Below are positions 1 to 8,296 of a stretch of DNA of 31,752 bases, in pieces. The notes under the pieces are model-generated. The model ran no database searches and was not told where the DNA came from. It saw only the letters and a program-made list of their open reading frames with translations. Position numbers and translations under genes: made by a program. The number at the start of each line of letters is the position of its first letter. The stretch's first letter is position 1. The stretch is from DAOVRD01 sp964605915. Lineage in GTDB: Bacteria > Planctomycetota > Brocadiia > SM23-32. Where the stretch lies: the NCBI GenBank assembly GCA_964605915.1, contig CAZSET010000009.1:1-31752 (forward strand), read 5' to 3'.

Positions 1-1908
1 GCCTCCGAAGGCGAGGAAACGGAGCCCAATCCCGAGGCCCTGATGAGGGAGCATCACGAGGAGATCAAGGCCGCCGCCGAAGCATACGCCCGGGACCATG
101 CTGGACAGTGGCCCGAGACTGACGATGATCTCCTCTCCTATATCCGGGACAAGGAACTGGCCGAGAAGCTCCGTCCTGCCTTTGAGTGGGGTCGCGTCGA
201 GTTCAAAAGGAACGCCCTGAAGCAGCGCCTGCACGGCCTCTCCCATGCCATACTCGTCTGCCGGCACGAGCACGGGGCCTGGCCGGCGCGACTCAAAGAG
301 GTCGAGCAACTGGGCTACCTCGGCCCCGAGAACCCGCTGGAGTCCTTCAACGTCGGCGAGCAGAAGGTGCAGTACGTGATCCCGAAATCGGACGACCCGA
401 ACGAAGCGCTGCTCTATCACTGGCCGCCCTACCTGGGCGGCACGTCGGTGCTGTACCAGAACCAGGAGCTGGACTGGGTGGAACCTGACCGCGACGGCAG
501 CCTGACTAACCCGCGCACCGGCGCCGTCATCCGGCCGGCCGAGCTGCCTCCCGCTGAAGATCTGACTTTCGGCCCGGTGATCGAGCGGGTTGTCAATGAG
601 CTGAACTCCGGCAGCGACTGCTTCCTGGACATGGAGACTGGCCGGATTCTGTCGCTGCCTGAGCGGCTCGAGCAGGATTCGAGAGGCGAGCGCGACTGGT
701 GCCGGGCCAATGGCATTGATATGACGGCAGGGTGGTTGGCTGTGGGGATCCCTGAGTCGTCGACTCCGGAAGTTTTTGCCCTCACGGTTGTGGGCATCGA
801 CACGTTCATGGCCTGCACTGAGCCCGAGGCGTGGGATGATACACCTTCTGCTGTGGTGACACGTGTCTCGCAGTCGCTTATGCGGAACCAACCCATGGGA
901 CCGGGTGTCGGCAAGGTCTTGCCCCCGCATCAAGGAGACGACCCGGCGACCGCCGTTTTCAGGACCCGCGAGGGTGGGACGGGGGTCCTTCAGATCGTCG
1001 GCCTGACCGAGGATCCGCCCGGCGTCAATATCCGCTACAAGATGGTGGCTACTGAGAAGGGCGAACCGACGGCGGTAAAGCCTGAGCCGGCCGAGTTGCC
1101 TGTCAGACTGGGCTGGCCCTCCGTCCGCCTGGGGGCCCAGGACGACCGCGTTGCCGCCGACGGGGCCATTATTCAGGTGCAGACCGATGTCGTGGCTCTT
1201 GTCCTCAAGCGCTCGGACTTACCGGGCTTGCCTCGCGACTACAATGCCTTCAACAACAGGCAAGTCGTCGAGAAAGCGCTCTGGCATAAGACCATGAGGG
1301 CCGTGATGGCCAATGGCCAGCGCCGCGAGCTGCCTGGCCTGGGCGGGACCGTGGTGCGCCCCATAGTCTCCAGGAATCGGCGGCATGTGTTCGTGGAGGT
1401 GACACTCCCTTCGCCAGGTGGGGCCGAGAATACATACGGCATTCGGGACCGGTTCGCGTTCCCCGTGGTCGAGGACGGACCGCAGGCTCCGGCGATTGCC
1501 GAGGCGTGGATTGGCGCGCAGGAAGCCAGGGAGATGGATCTTGAGGACTGTGCGGTTGTGCTTGTCCTGAAGCCCACTGTGATTGCACCTGCGGGCCCCA
1601 TGCCGGAAGCCGGGGCGAGACTGGCGGGCGCGGTGGGCCCTCTTGGCGCTCAGCAGCCTGAGTGGGACAGGAAGGTCTACGAGAGTCTGGGCGAACGGGT
1701 CAGCCTGGCATTCATTGAGAGCCCGCTGGCTGACGTAGTGGAGTTCCTCAAAGCGACGACGGGCGTCAACTTCGCGCTGTTCCACGAGGATCTGCCGCCC
1801 GACGGGGCGCCAGTCAGCATCTACGTCGAGACGACGCTCCGGCACGCTCTGGACCTCATCTGCGACCTGACCGAGATGGACTGGAAGGTGCAAGGCGGCC
1901 TGTTCTAG
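1..1908 (+). CDS. STN-domain protein with pseudopilin-like segments, 5'-partial, ends at an in-frame TAG
   Basis: The frame is open from the left edge, so the true start lies outside the window; the first internal ATG is at 43 and residues are counted from it. Residues 66-100 (HGAWPARLKEVEQLGYL region) resemble the soluble part of type II pseudopilin-like proteins. Residues 304-335 carry a TREGGTGVLQI...IRYK motif that I recall from large planctomycete proteins. Residues 440-455 hold a VVRPIVS..RRHVFVEV block that recurs downstream. Residues 552-621 read like a secretin/TonB short N-terminal (STN) domain: a PLADVVEFLKATTGVNF segment followed by LRHALDLICDLTEMDWKV. The domain is cut by TAG at 1906-1908 just where a final beta strand is expected, and the same frame continues to 2781. 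The function is not known; an envelope or regulatory role is inferred from the STN domain. Confidence is good for coding, moderate for the domain calls. Confidence 0.75.
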   Translation, partial: ASEGEETEPNPEALMREHHEEIKAAAEAYARDHAGQWPETDDDLLSYIRDKELAEKLRPAFEWGRVEFKRNALKQRLHGLSHAILVCRHEHGAWPARLKEVEQLGYLGPENPLESFNVGEQKVQYVIPKSDDPNEALLYHWPPYLGGTSVLYQNQELDWVEPDRDGSLTNPRTGAVIRPAELPPAEDLTFGPVIERVVNELNSGSDCFLDMETGRILSLPERLEQDSRGERDWCRANGIDMTAGWLAVGIPESSTPEVFALTVVGIDTFMACTEPEAWDDTPSAVVTRVSQSLMRNQPMGPGVGKVLPPHQGDDPATAVFRTREGGTGVLQIVGLTEDPPGVNIRYKMVATEKGEPTAVKPEPAELPVRLGWPSVRLGAQDDRVAADGAIIQVQTDVVALVLKRSDLPGLPRDYNAFNNRQVVEKALWHKTMRAVMANGQRRELPGLGGTVVRPIVSRNRRHVFVEVTLPSPGGAENTYGIRDRFAFPVVEDGPQAPAIAEAWIGAQEAREMDLEDCAVVLVLKPTVIAPAGPMPEAGARLAGAVGPLGAQQPEWDRKVYESLGERVSLAFIESPLADVVEFLKATTGVNFALFHEDLPPDGAPVSIYVETTLRHALDLICDLTEMDWKVQGGLF

Positions 1909-1926
1909 ATCGGCGCCCCCGAGACG

Positions 1927-2781
1927 GTGGCGGAGTACGAAATGCGCGTATACGACGTGCGCGACCTGCTGCTGAGCGTTGCGGACCAAGTGCCCGGGCG
2001 CGGCCGGATCGGAGGCCGTCGCGGCGGCGAGGGAACTTCGGCTGCTCGGGGCAGTCTGTTGCAGCGTGCCGAGAACCTCGTGCTGCTGATCAAGCAGAGC
2101 TGCGGCGCAGGCACCTGGATGGAAGTCACGCCCGCCGACGTGATCCCTGTAGGGCATGCCCCGGCCGAGGGACCGCCTGCCGAACTGCCGCCTGCGCCGG
2201 CTCGCGCCGGACCCCAGGGGCGTGCATTCATCCGGCCGGGCGATCCCGGGATGCTCGTGATCATCCAGAGCGCCGAAGTGCATAGATGTATCGAGGGCCT
2301 GCTGCGCCAGATCCGCGGCGCCCAGCGCGTGCAGGTCCAACTGGACATTATCCCCTGGGTCTTTGGGAGGGGGACGCCACCACCTGAACCCGAGGAGCCC
2401 GCACCTGAGGGAGACGTGGAAGGCGTGCTCTGGCGGGGCGGAAGCACGCGGTTGGTGGGGGCTAGCGGTCAGGCCCTTGCCGTAGCCGGAGTGCTAGGCA
2501 GCACCGTGCTGCGTCCCTTTGTCTCGCATGACCGGCGCCATGTATTCGTGGAAGTCGCCATGTCCTCGGGAGTTGGGGACACTCTGGCACACACGATGCA
2601 AGGCATCCCGGACGGAGAGCCGCGGTGGTTCGTGGCCACCGGTCCGGCGGCCCGCATGATAGCAGCGGAGTGGATGGGTGGAGAGAAGGCCAGGCAGGCG
2701 GACCTAGAAGGCTGCTCCGTGGCTCTGCTCGTCAAGGCGCGCATACTCCTGCTTGCCGAAGAGGAGGAGCGCCTCCGCTGA
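1927..2781 (+). CDS. Continuation of the upstream STN protein after the in-frame TAG
   Basis: This lies in the same frame as the preceding ORF, and 1909-1926 (IGAPET) is open too. A GTG at 1927 could start it, but no ribosome binding site precedes it. Its first residues (EYEMRVYDVRDLL) are what normally follows an STN-like domain in planctomycete proteins, so it reads as the second half of one protein. After a low-complexity Pro/Ala stretch there is a segment of the type GMLVIIQSAEVHRCIEGLLRQ, typical of the region after the STN domain. Residues from about 190 on repeat the VLRPFVS..RRHVFVEV...EGCSVALLVKA module of the first half. It is best read as one broken gene, or one gene with a sequencing error or stop read-through. 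Independent translation from GTG is less likely. Confidence 0.65.
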   Translation: MAEYEMRVYDVRDLLLSVADQVPGRGRIGGRRGGEGTSAARGSLLQRAENLVLLIKQSCGAGTWMEVTPADVIPVGHAPAEGPPAELPPAPARAGPQGRAFIRPGDPGMLVIIQSAEVHRCIEGLLRQIRGAQRVQVQLDIIPWVFGRGTPPPEPEEPAPEGDVEGVLWRGGSTRLVGASGQALAVAGVLGSTVLRPFVSHDRRHVFVEVAMSSGVGDTLAHTMQGIPDGEPRWFVATGPAARMIAAEWMGGEKARQADLEGCSVALLVKARILLLAEEEERLR

Positions 2782-2961
2782 TTGAACGTGCTACTGCTGC
2801 CTCCCGCGGCGGCAGGTCTGCCTGGGGCGCCCCGGAGTTGAGGGCCGAGGACTGGAGATAACCTTGTGCGGGTGCCGCGGGGAGGTAAGATGGGGTCGCA
2901 TTCGGGCGCACGGTCTGTGGCGGTTGCGTGGGATCGCCTTTGTTCAGAGTGGGAGGGGCGC

Positions 2962-3171
2962 ATGAAACGTTTCCTGAGCGTGCTTGTGTTGGCTCTGTTC
3001 GTCGTGATCCTAGCCCAGGGGTGCTCGCTCACATACTGGCACAGCGAGTGCGAGCACGGATATAAGCGGACCGAATTCGGTTTACTGGGCGCGGGCGGCC
3101 CAGGAGGAATCCCCGGCCTGATTCCCCTCTATCGGCAGAACGTGCAAATCGCGCAGCCCGAAGAGAAGTAA
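2962..3171 (+). CDS. Small lipoprotein, 69 aa
   Basis: The ATG at 2962 follows a strong GGGAGGGG ribosome binding site and is preferred over the in-frame start at 2866. The N-terminus MKRFLSVLVLALFVVILAQGC is a lipoprotein signal peptide with lipobox LAQGC. The mature part is only about 49 residues, with HSECEHGYKRTEFGLLGAGGPGG followed by a short polar tail. It is likely exported and lipid-anchored in a membrane. No family is recognised. It follows the broken STN gene by 180 bases on the same strand. Confidence 0.65.
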   Translation: MKRFLSVLVLALFVVILAQGCSLTYWHSECEHGYKRTEFGLLGAGGPGGIPGLIPLYRQNVQIAQPEEK

Positions 3172-3212
3172 GGGCTGGACAGCTCGGAAGGCCCGCGGTC
3201 CACGGCTTGCCG

Positions 3213-4187
3213 TTACGTGCTGCTTAGGACGTTGCGACGGATGAAGACGCAACGCAGTTGGTGACCACCGAAGCGATGCTGGGTGGGATCGCCTAACTCC
3301 TTCTCGTTGAGGCGCCGAGTGATGACGCGCGGATCGGAAATGTCGTAGGTGCGACCCATCGAGCGGAGGGCCTTCAGGGCGGTTTCGACATGGACGTAGG
3401 CCCCCTCCGGGCGCTCATCCAGGAGCGTCTTGGATGGATCCGGCCTCGTAGCGAGCAGGACGACAAGATCGCGGACGAACTGCTCTGCGATGTCAATCCC
3501 TTCCTCGCGCAGCATCCCGAGATGCTGTCGGAGGGCCTCGACGACGTAACCCTCGATGTCGGCGTCCAGGCCATATTCCTGCAGCGCATCGGATGCGACG
3601 AGCTGCATGGCGTAGTTCCGAATGCACCGGTCAGCCTCCGCGTAGTGAGGGCACGACCCGTCAGAAAGCTTTTCACCCAGCAGGGCCTCCTTCTCGCGGA
3701 GGAGGCCGGGGATGTCATGCTCGTTCGCGTACTCGCATGCGAACTCCAGCCACCCGCCCAACGGGAACACTCCGTCAACTCTTTCGAGCCGCGCCAGTGC
3801 GGCCGCATTCTTTGCCTCGCCGGCGAGCTGGAACGCGATCGTCTTCGAAAGCAATGCTTCATCGCGCACCGGGAAGTCCTGGCCGGCAAGTAACACGGGG
3901 GCGTACAGGTCGTAGACTCTGTCGTTGTGCCCGTGCGTGGTCGGGCCGAGGTTGTAGGCCACGTTCAACTGGTCCACCACCCGCTTCCGGTGTGACGGCG
4001 CCAACCGACCTACCTCCTCGACAAGCACCGGCAAGTTCGTGTTGGCCAACGTCTTCTTGAGACGGTAACTCGTCTGGAATTGGACCGGTGCCGCCACGGC
4101 TTTCAGCCCGAAGCGGCGGGCAAGTACCTGGAATAGCGTGGTCTTGCCGGCTTCCTTGTCCCCCGTCAGCCCCCACAGGTTGTAACG
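3213..4187 (-). pseudogene. P-loop (AAA-type) ATPase, 5' end frameshifted
   Basis: The frame entered at 4187 reads YNLWGLTGDKEAGKTTLF, a clear Walker A (GDKEAGKTT), followed by LPVLVEEVGRL as the probable Walker B strand. APVLLAGQDFPVRDEALLSKTI follows, which resembles the sensor-1 and arginine region of helicase-type AAA proteins carried by phages and plasmids. No start codon exists upstream of the Walker A: TGA at 4188-4190 closes the frame. The first usable start inside it (GTG at 4097) would delete the nucleotide-binding loop. An ATG at 4189-4191 in the neighbouring frame becomes M-T-Y-N-L-W if one T is removed, so a one-base indel is likely. The C-terminal 150 residues are helical with no recognised fold. 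The gene lies downstream of the integrase and the 476-aa gene on the same strand, and is probably element cargo. The ATPase assignment is firm; the role is unknown. Confidence 0.6.
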
Positions 4188-4417
4188 TCATTGACCTAAG
4201 CAGCGTACGTTTCACGTGCTTCAGAGACCAGCCCTGGTAGGCAGAGCCTTAGGGTGGCGTCCGCCGTAACCCTTTTCCGGGCCTCAGCCCGACTCACTCG
4301 CTTGGGCGAGGAGCCGGAGGGCCACAGCCAGTAGGTACAGGAACGGCGAGCCCTGGCTGAGGAGAAAAGGGACGTGAGTCCGCCTTGGAAGAAGCTAACG
4401 AAGGAGAGCGGCCGACT
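4188..4417. other. Spacer between the ATPase and the 476-aa gene
   Basis: These 230 bases separate two minus-strand genes. A minus-strand frame covering about 4192-4245 (AYQGWSLKHVKRTLLRSMT) is open, ends upstream in a TAA, and could be the lost N-terminus of the ATPase in another frame. Nothing else is recognisable. Confidence 0.4.
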
Positions 4418-5848
4418 TCATGAGGGCCAATCCAGAACCACGTTCCAGGCTTGGTCAAGCGCGAGGCCCCCCAACCGGTAAGCCGTCCTTCTCTGATCGG
4501 CCTTGCCGATGAACAACGGCCTGGTCACGGTCTCGTCGAGGTCTTCCTCTCCCAGGATTGTTTGCCACACGCGGTCGAGTCGCTGGTTGAATCGCACCCG
4601 CCAGGTCCTGAGGTCTTGCGCCGCCTTCGATTCGAAGTCAGCGTCGAGCTTTCGGTACGGGACCCAGCCGACCGCTCTTCCGGCTTGGAGGTCCTCGGTG
4701 AGCGTCTCCAAGAGCGCCAGGAAGCGCCGTTGTCCCAGTGGCGCATTAGCTCCTTGGAGAATCAACTTGGCAGACACGACCTCACCGAGATAACTCAGTT
4801 CGAACTCGAAACCCAGTTCCCCCAGAGGCGCCCGCACAACCAGCCGGGGAGCGAACTGATGGTTGAGGTAGACTCTGAGGTCCCGCCGACGTTCAGATGC
4901 CCAGTCCTCGAATTGCTGTTGCCCTAGCTCAGACTGGACTTGCTCTTCAGTGTGTCCGCCGTACACAATCGACGGCATTCTTAGGTCGGGGAATCCGGCC
5001 CTTGTCGCTCCGAGCTGTTTCCAGCACAGAGATGCCATGTGGTACGCAGGGTGGACGCCGTCAGCAACGTTGGCGCCCTTAACAGAAGGCAGGAGTTCCG
5101 GGAAGAAGGCGCCTATCTCCGTTGACGGCGAGAGTCTCTGCGCTAGCGCCCGCAGGTGAAATCCCAGGCGCAAGAAGAGGACGACTTCCCCTTCAACGTG
5201 CTCGCCCAAAAGCTGCCAAATGTGCCGAATCAGGCGTGTCAGGTGCTCCGGAACCGCTTCGCTAAGGCGTGCTGCGCCGTATCTGCTCGGCAAGGCGAAC
5301 GCCATCAGGGCACGCAAGCGGTCCCCCTCGATATGAAGCTGCTCTTCGCACTGGCGGTTCACCCAACGGTGGGGGCTCTGTGAATATCGCTTGAAGAGAC
5401 CAAGTACACTCTCGGCGACAACAGAGGGCGAGTCCCCTGCTCTTACCAGCCTCTCGATGCGAGCCTCGAGATCTCCCAAGGTCTGGAGAAAGCATGCCCT
5501 CAGCTGCGAAGTCAGTGCTGCAAGACAAGCGCTCAGAAAGTACTCGATTCCCCTAGCCAGTCGCCGTTCCGCGGGGCCGCCAAGCGCAGAAACGAGTCCG
5601 AGGGTCCTCGCAAAGATGAGGAAGTCCTCCCACCCGGTCCGTTCCGCCTCGGGTCGGGGCGGGAACGGCTCCTGAGCTTCAAGCTGAGCCGCGGCTATCG
5701 TATGGACTGCGCCGTGAAGCAAGTCACCTTGGTCAGAAAGCACGTCGTCCCGACCATCTCTCTCGTCCGCCCCCGCTTTCCCACCTGCTGAAAGGGCCAG
5801 AAGATCCGCCAGGGCCTCCCCTACGTAGTAAGCCTGCTTGGGGTTCAC
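4418..5848 (-). CDS. Unrecognised 476-aa protein of the tRNA-Lys element
   Basis: The GTG start at 5848 follows GAGGGAGGCC, a good ribosome binding site. The product is soluble in appearance, with no signal peptide or membrane segment. The first 270 residues look largely helical (LLALSAGGK, RRLARGIEYFLSACLAALTSQLRACFL, HLTRLIRHIWQLLGEHVEGEVVLFLRLGFHLRALAQRL). The C-terminal 150 residues are more mixed, with FEFELSYLGEVVSAKLILQG and a tail rich in Trp/Arg. I recognise no domain and no catalytic motif. It starts 61 bases downstream of the integrase stop and precedes the ATPase, so the three genes are probably co-transcribed. Position next to an integrase at a tRNA is typical of accessory or defence cargo, but no function can be assigned. 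Confidence 0.7.
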   Translation of the reverse strand: MNPKQAYYVGEALADLLALSAGGKAGADERDGRDDVLSDQGDLLHGAVHTIAAAQLEAQEPFPPRPEAERTGWEDFLIFARTLGLVSALGGPAERRLARGIEYFLSACLAALTSQLRACFLQTLGDLEARIERLVRAGDSPSVVAESVLGLFKRYSQSPHRWVNRQCEEQLHIEGDRLRALMAFALPSRYGAARLSEAVPEHLTRLIRHIWQLLGEHVEGEVVLFLRLGFHLRALAQRLSPSTEIGAFFPELLPSVKGANVADGVHPAYHMASLCWKQLGATRAGFPDLRMPSIVYGGHTEEQVQSELGQQQFEDWASERRRDLRVYLNHQFAPRLVVRAPLGELGFEFELSYLGEVVSAKLILQGANAPLGQRRFLALLETLTEDLQAGRAVGWVPYRKLDADFESKAAQDLRTWRVRFNQRLDRVWQTILGEEDLDETVTRPLFIGKADQRRTAYRLGGLALDQAWNVVLDWPS

Positions 5849-5909
5849 GGCCTCCCTCAGCCGCTAAACCCGTACGCACCCGCCACGAGCGGGGACGGGG
5901 ACCATCGCT

Positions 5910-6962
5910 TCATCTCTCATCATGAGCCGCCCGGGACAGCCTTTCCAGGGCTTCGATCATCTCGTCCTCATCGGTGGCCGTGTAGTAGCGAGTCATGAGT
6001 GTTGAGGAATGTCCCAGGATCGCTTGGGCCACGCGCTCGGGTACTTTAAGCCGGGCCAAGTGGGTCGCGCAAGTGTGGCGCAGCTTGTGGAAGGTGAAGT
6101 CCTCCAACGCCGAGTGCTTTTCGCACAGCCGCCGAAGTCGGCAGTGCAAAGCGCCCACGGTGAACGGTTGCCCGTCCCGGCCAACGAAGACCGGCTGGCT
6201 GTCCCTCACATGCTCTGGAGCCTGTCGCTTCACGATCTCCATCGATCTCTCGCAGAGCGGAATCATACGTGGCCGGCTGTTGTTCCACGCACTCGTCTTG
6301 TGCCGTTCCAGTTTCAGCAGCTTCTGCCCGAAGTCCATGTCGCCCCAGGTGAGCCGGACCAGCTCCCCGACCCTCATTCCCGTCAACAATAGGAGTTCGC
6401 AAATATCGCCCAGGGGCGGGGACTGCCGGCAAATATCGATGCACTCCAGCGCGTGCTCAAGCAACAGGTGTTTGTCCTGCGGATGCTCCGGTGCGTTGAC
6501 GTGCTTGCTCACGTGCTCGACGCCGGCCAATTGGTTCTCCTTCAGGAGCCCCTGCCGAACGGCCCAGTTGAACATGCGCTTGATCGCCGTGACCATGATG
6601 TTGATGGTCCGCGCAGCATAGCCCTGCTCGACGATCTTGGCTTTCAGTTCTTCGATGTCCGAGGGAGCCAGCCCAACGGCGAGCTTGTCCTTGTGGCGCC
6701 GAGTCACGTGTTTCAGGCCATCGCGGTAGCCCCGCCAGGTGCCGCGACTCCTGTTGGCCCTGTTCCACTGGAGGAAGCGGACGGCCAGCTCGGTGAGGGA
6801 GACGCTGCTGGCCGGACGCCGCAGGACCGGTCTGCTATCACTTTCATTCTCCTCAAGATCATCGTAGTATCGGCCCATATAGCGATGGAGCTCGGCCCGG
6901 GCCTTTGCCTCGTTGGGGCCCGAATAGAGCCTTTTCCGGCCCTGAGGAGAAGGCACGTCCAC
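5910..6962 (-). CDS. Tyrosine recombinase / phage-type integrase
   Basis: This site-specific recombinase has all catalytic residues. Arg197 is in TGMRVGELVRLTW, Lys222 in ERHKTS, His292 and Arg295 in FHKLRHTCATHLA, and His318 in LGHSS. Tyr327 in TRYYT is the likely nucleophile, nine residues after His318. A core-binding (SAM-like) domain spans about 55-150. The GTG start at 6962 is the only one before TGA at 6966-6968, and the N-terminus (MDVPSPQGRKRLYSG...) looks short because the usual arm-binding segment before the GRKRLY strand is missing. A minus-strand mini-ORF at 7007-6969 (MAIDIWWYEARG) lies just upstream and might be part of a disrupted N-terminus. The gene starts 178 bases from the 3' end of tRNA-Lys, the usual placement for an integrated element. 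It is probably functional if the short N-terminus is tolerated. Confidence 0.92.
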   Translation of the reverse strand: MDVPSPQGRKRLYSGPNEAKARAELHRYMGRYYDDLEENESDSRPVLRRPASSVSLTELAVRFLQWNRANRSRGTWRGYRDGLKHVTRRHKDKLAVGLAPSDIEELKAKIVEQGYAARTINIMVTAIKRMFNWAVRQGLLKENQLAGVEHVSKHVNAPEHPQDKHLLLEHALECIDICRQSPPLGDICELLLLTGMRVGELVRLTWGDMDFGQKLLKLERHKTSAWNNSRPRMIPLCERSMEIVKRQAPEHVRDSQPVFVGRDGQPFTVGALHCRLRRLCEKHSALEDFTFHKLRHTCATHLARLKVPERVAQAILGHSSTLMTRYYTATDEDEMIEALERLSRAAHDER

Positions 6963-7139
6963 ACATCATTACCCCCGCGCTTCATACCACCAGATGTCGA
7001 TAGCCATCTTGGAAAGACCCCCGCATCAGAGGTTTGCTATCACGTTCTTGCTATCAATCGATGCTAATGGTTGTGGCGTCCCATGTCAGTAGAGAAACGT
7101 AAGACATTTGACATAAATGCTTTGTGGCAAAGATGGGAG
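6963..7139. other. Integrase-to-tRNA spacer, candidate attachment-site region
   Basis: These 177 bases lie between the integrase start and the encoded CCA of tRNA-Lys. The 9-base word TTGCTATCA occurs twice, at 7034-7042 and 7048-7056, 14 bases apart; a related CTGCTATCA lies at about 6833. Such repeats can be integrase arm sites. I could not find a second copy of the tRNA 3' end elsewhere in the window, so the far end of the element is unplaced. Confidence 0.35.
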
Positions 7140-7216
7140 TGGTGAGGGCGGAGGGGATCGAACCCTCGACCTACGGATTAAAAGTCCGTTGCTCTGCCTA
7201 GCTGAGCTACACCCTC
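7140..7216 (-). tRNA. tRNA-Lys(UUU), CCA encoded
   Basis: Read on the minus strand the cloverleaf is complete. The acceptor GAGGGTG pairs with CGCCCTC (one U-G). The D arm is GCTC...GAGC and the anticodon stem ACGGA/TCCGT encloses loop CTTTTAA, with anticodon TTT at 7182-7180. The T arm is GAGGG-TTCGATC-CCCTC. The discriminator A and CCA are encoded at 7143-7140. It decodes AAA/AAG lysine codons. The adjoining integrase makes its 3' end a likely attachment site; the tRNA itself is intact. Confidence 0.97.
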
Positions 7217-7530
7217 ATCAGAACAGACTGAACCAGGTAGGACCCCGAGGCACCCGCCGCTGCGACCGCATGGGCCGACGGCGTGCCAGAACGGGCCTTG
7301 CGGCTAATCAGCGACTATAGCTCAGTAGCCAGCGCTGCGTCAAGCATCACTCTACGCATGAACCGCGCTGCCCCGATCCTGCCCGATCTATCCTTCAAGC
7401 GCACGGGCGAAACGGTCGCAGGACTCGCGGTCGAAGCTATAAGACCACGCCTGGGCCGCTGGGGCTGGGCGCACTGCGATCGGGGGAGACTCAAGCCGCG
7501 ACGCCCCAGACCCTCAGTCTTCCGGGTGCT
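7217..7530. other. Intergenic stretch with no recognised gene
   Basis: No convincing coding region, RNA gene or terminator is seen between the tRNA 5' end and the stop of the small membrane protein. Frames crossing it are antisense shadows of that gene. Confidence 0.4.
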
Positions 7531-7983
7531 TCACCTGAACTCAGGCATGGCCATGAGAAGCGAAACAGCCCCGGCAAACGCGACGCTTATCGCATTAGCG
7601 GCGAGGACAATCCAGAGCAGCCGCCACGAGCGCCTGGCGCGGAATGGCCAGACCAGCGGCCAGAACTCGACGGCAGCGTTCACAAGGACGACGAGGAGCC
7701 AGGTCGCTACCCACTCGCCCGAGGTCGATGCCTGGATACCGAGCGCCAGCTCAGTGAACCCCGATAGCATCAGGGTCGACACGGGCAGGAGAATCAGCCC
7801 CAGGCCGGCAGACAGCGCATTGACGACCACAGCCGCCAGGAGAGCCTTCCTCCACGAGAACTGTAGCCACAATCGGAAGGCCAGCCATTCGGCTGCGAGC
7901 CCCACCAGCACGGCCCACGACGCGTAGTAATAGTACGTCACGTAAAGCCCAGGCCAGATCATGTCAGCGAGACACGGAAACAT
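7531..7983 (-). CDS. Small polytopic membrane protein, 150 aa
   Basis: Four hydrophobic segments are evident at about residues 10-36, 47-68, 90-113 and 119-145, with an Arg-rich cytoplasmic loop (FRARRSWR) before the last. There is no signal peptide cleavage motif. The family is not recognised. The ATG at 7983 is used here; a second ATG at 7962 (MIWPGLYV) is equally possible because neither has a good ribosome binding site. It is a single gene on the minus strand, upstream of tRNA-Lys and divergent from the DUF362 gene. The coding call rests on the clean alternation of membrane helices and polar loops. Confidence 0.6.
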   Translation of the reverse strand: MFPCLADMIWPGLYVTYYYYASWAVLVGLAAEWLAFRLWLQFSWRKALLAAVVVNALSAGLGLILLPVSTLMLSGFTELALGIQASTSGEWVATWLLVVLVNAAVEFWPLVWPFRARRSWRLLWIVLAANAISVAFAGAVSLLMAMPEFR

Positions 7984-8205
7984 GGCGACCGTAGCTTATC
8001 CCTGCCGGCGATGGCTGTCAACGCTGTGCATGAGGGCAAGGAATGGCGAAAACGGATGCAATCTGAGGGCGCCGCTGAAACAGACGGTCAGGACCGACCT
8101 TGGACCGGGACGCGGCTCGCCTCATCGCAGTCCCCCTGGCAAACACATCGAGGGCAGACCATGTGAGACAGATGGGCCGAGTCAAGCGAGGCGCAGGCCG
8201 TCTCG

Positions 8206-8233
8206 TTGACCGGTCGCGGTCGGGCGTTAGAAT
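8206..8233 (+). promoter_or_regulatory. Sigma-70-type promoter for the DUF362/UroD-like pair
   Basis: TTGACC (8206-8211), a 16-base spacer and TAGAAT (8228-8233) lie 64 bases before the DUF362 start. The match is good for this G+C-rich sequence. It is unproven. Confidence 0.5.
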
Positions 8234-8244
8234 GGACCGCCCGC

Positions 8245-8266
8245 GCCCGGACACGGACGTCCGGGC
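8245..8266 (+). promoter_or_regulatory. Perfect inverted repeat in the DUF362 leader
   Basis: GCCCGGAC (8245-8252) and GTCCGGGC (8259-8266) are exact complements around a 6-base gap. The repeat starts about 12 bases after the -10 box, where either an operator or an RNA leader hairpin would act. Confidence 0.45.
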
Positions 8267-8296
8267 CACCTGTGTCTGACGGAGAGGCAGGAAGCC

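Noticed and set aside
7140..7216. Direct repeat of the tRNA-Lys 3' end marking the far end of the element
   Set aside because: No second copy of the T-arm and acceptor sequence was found to the left within the window.
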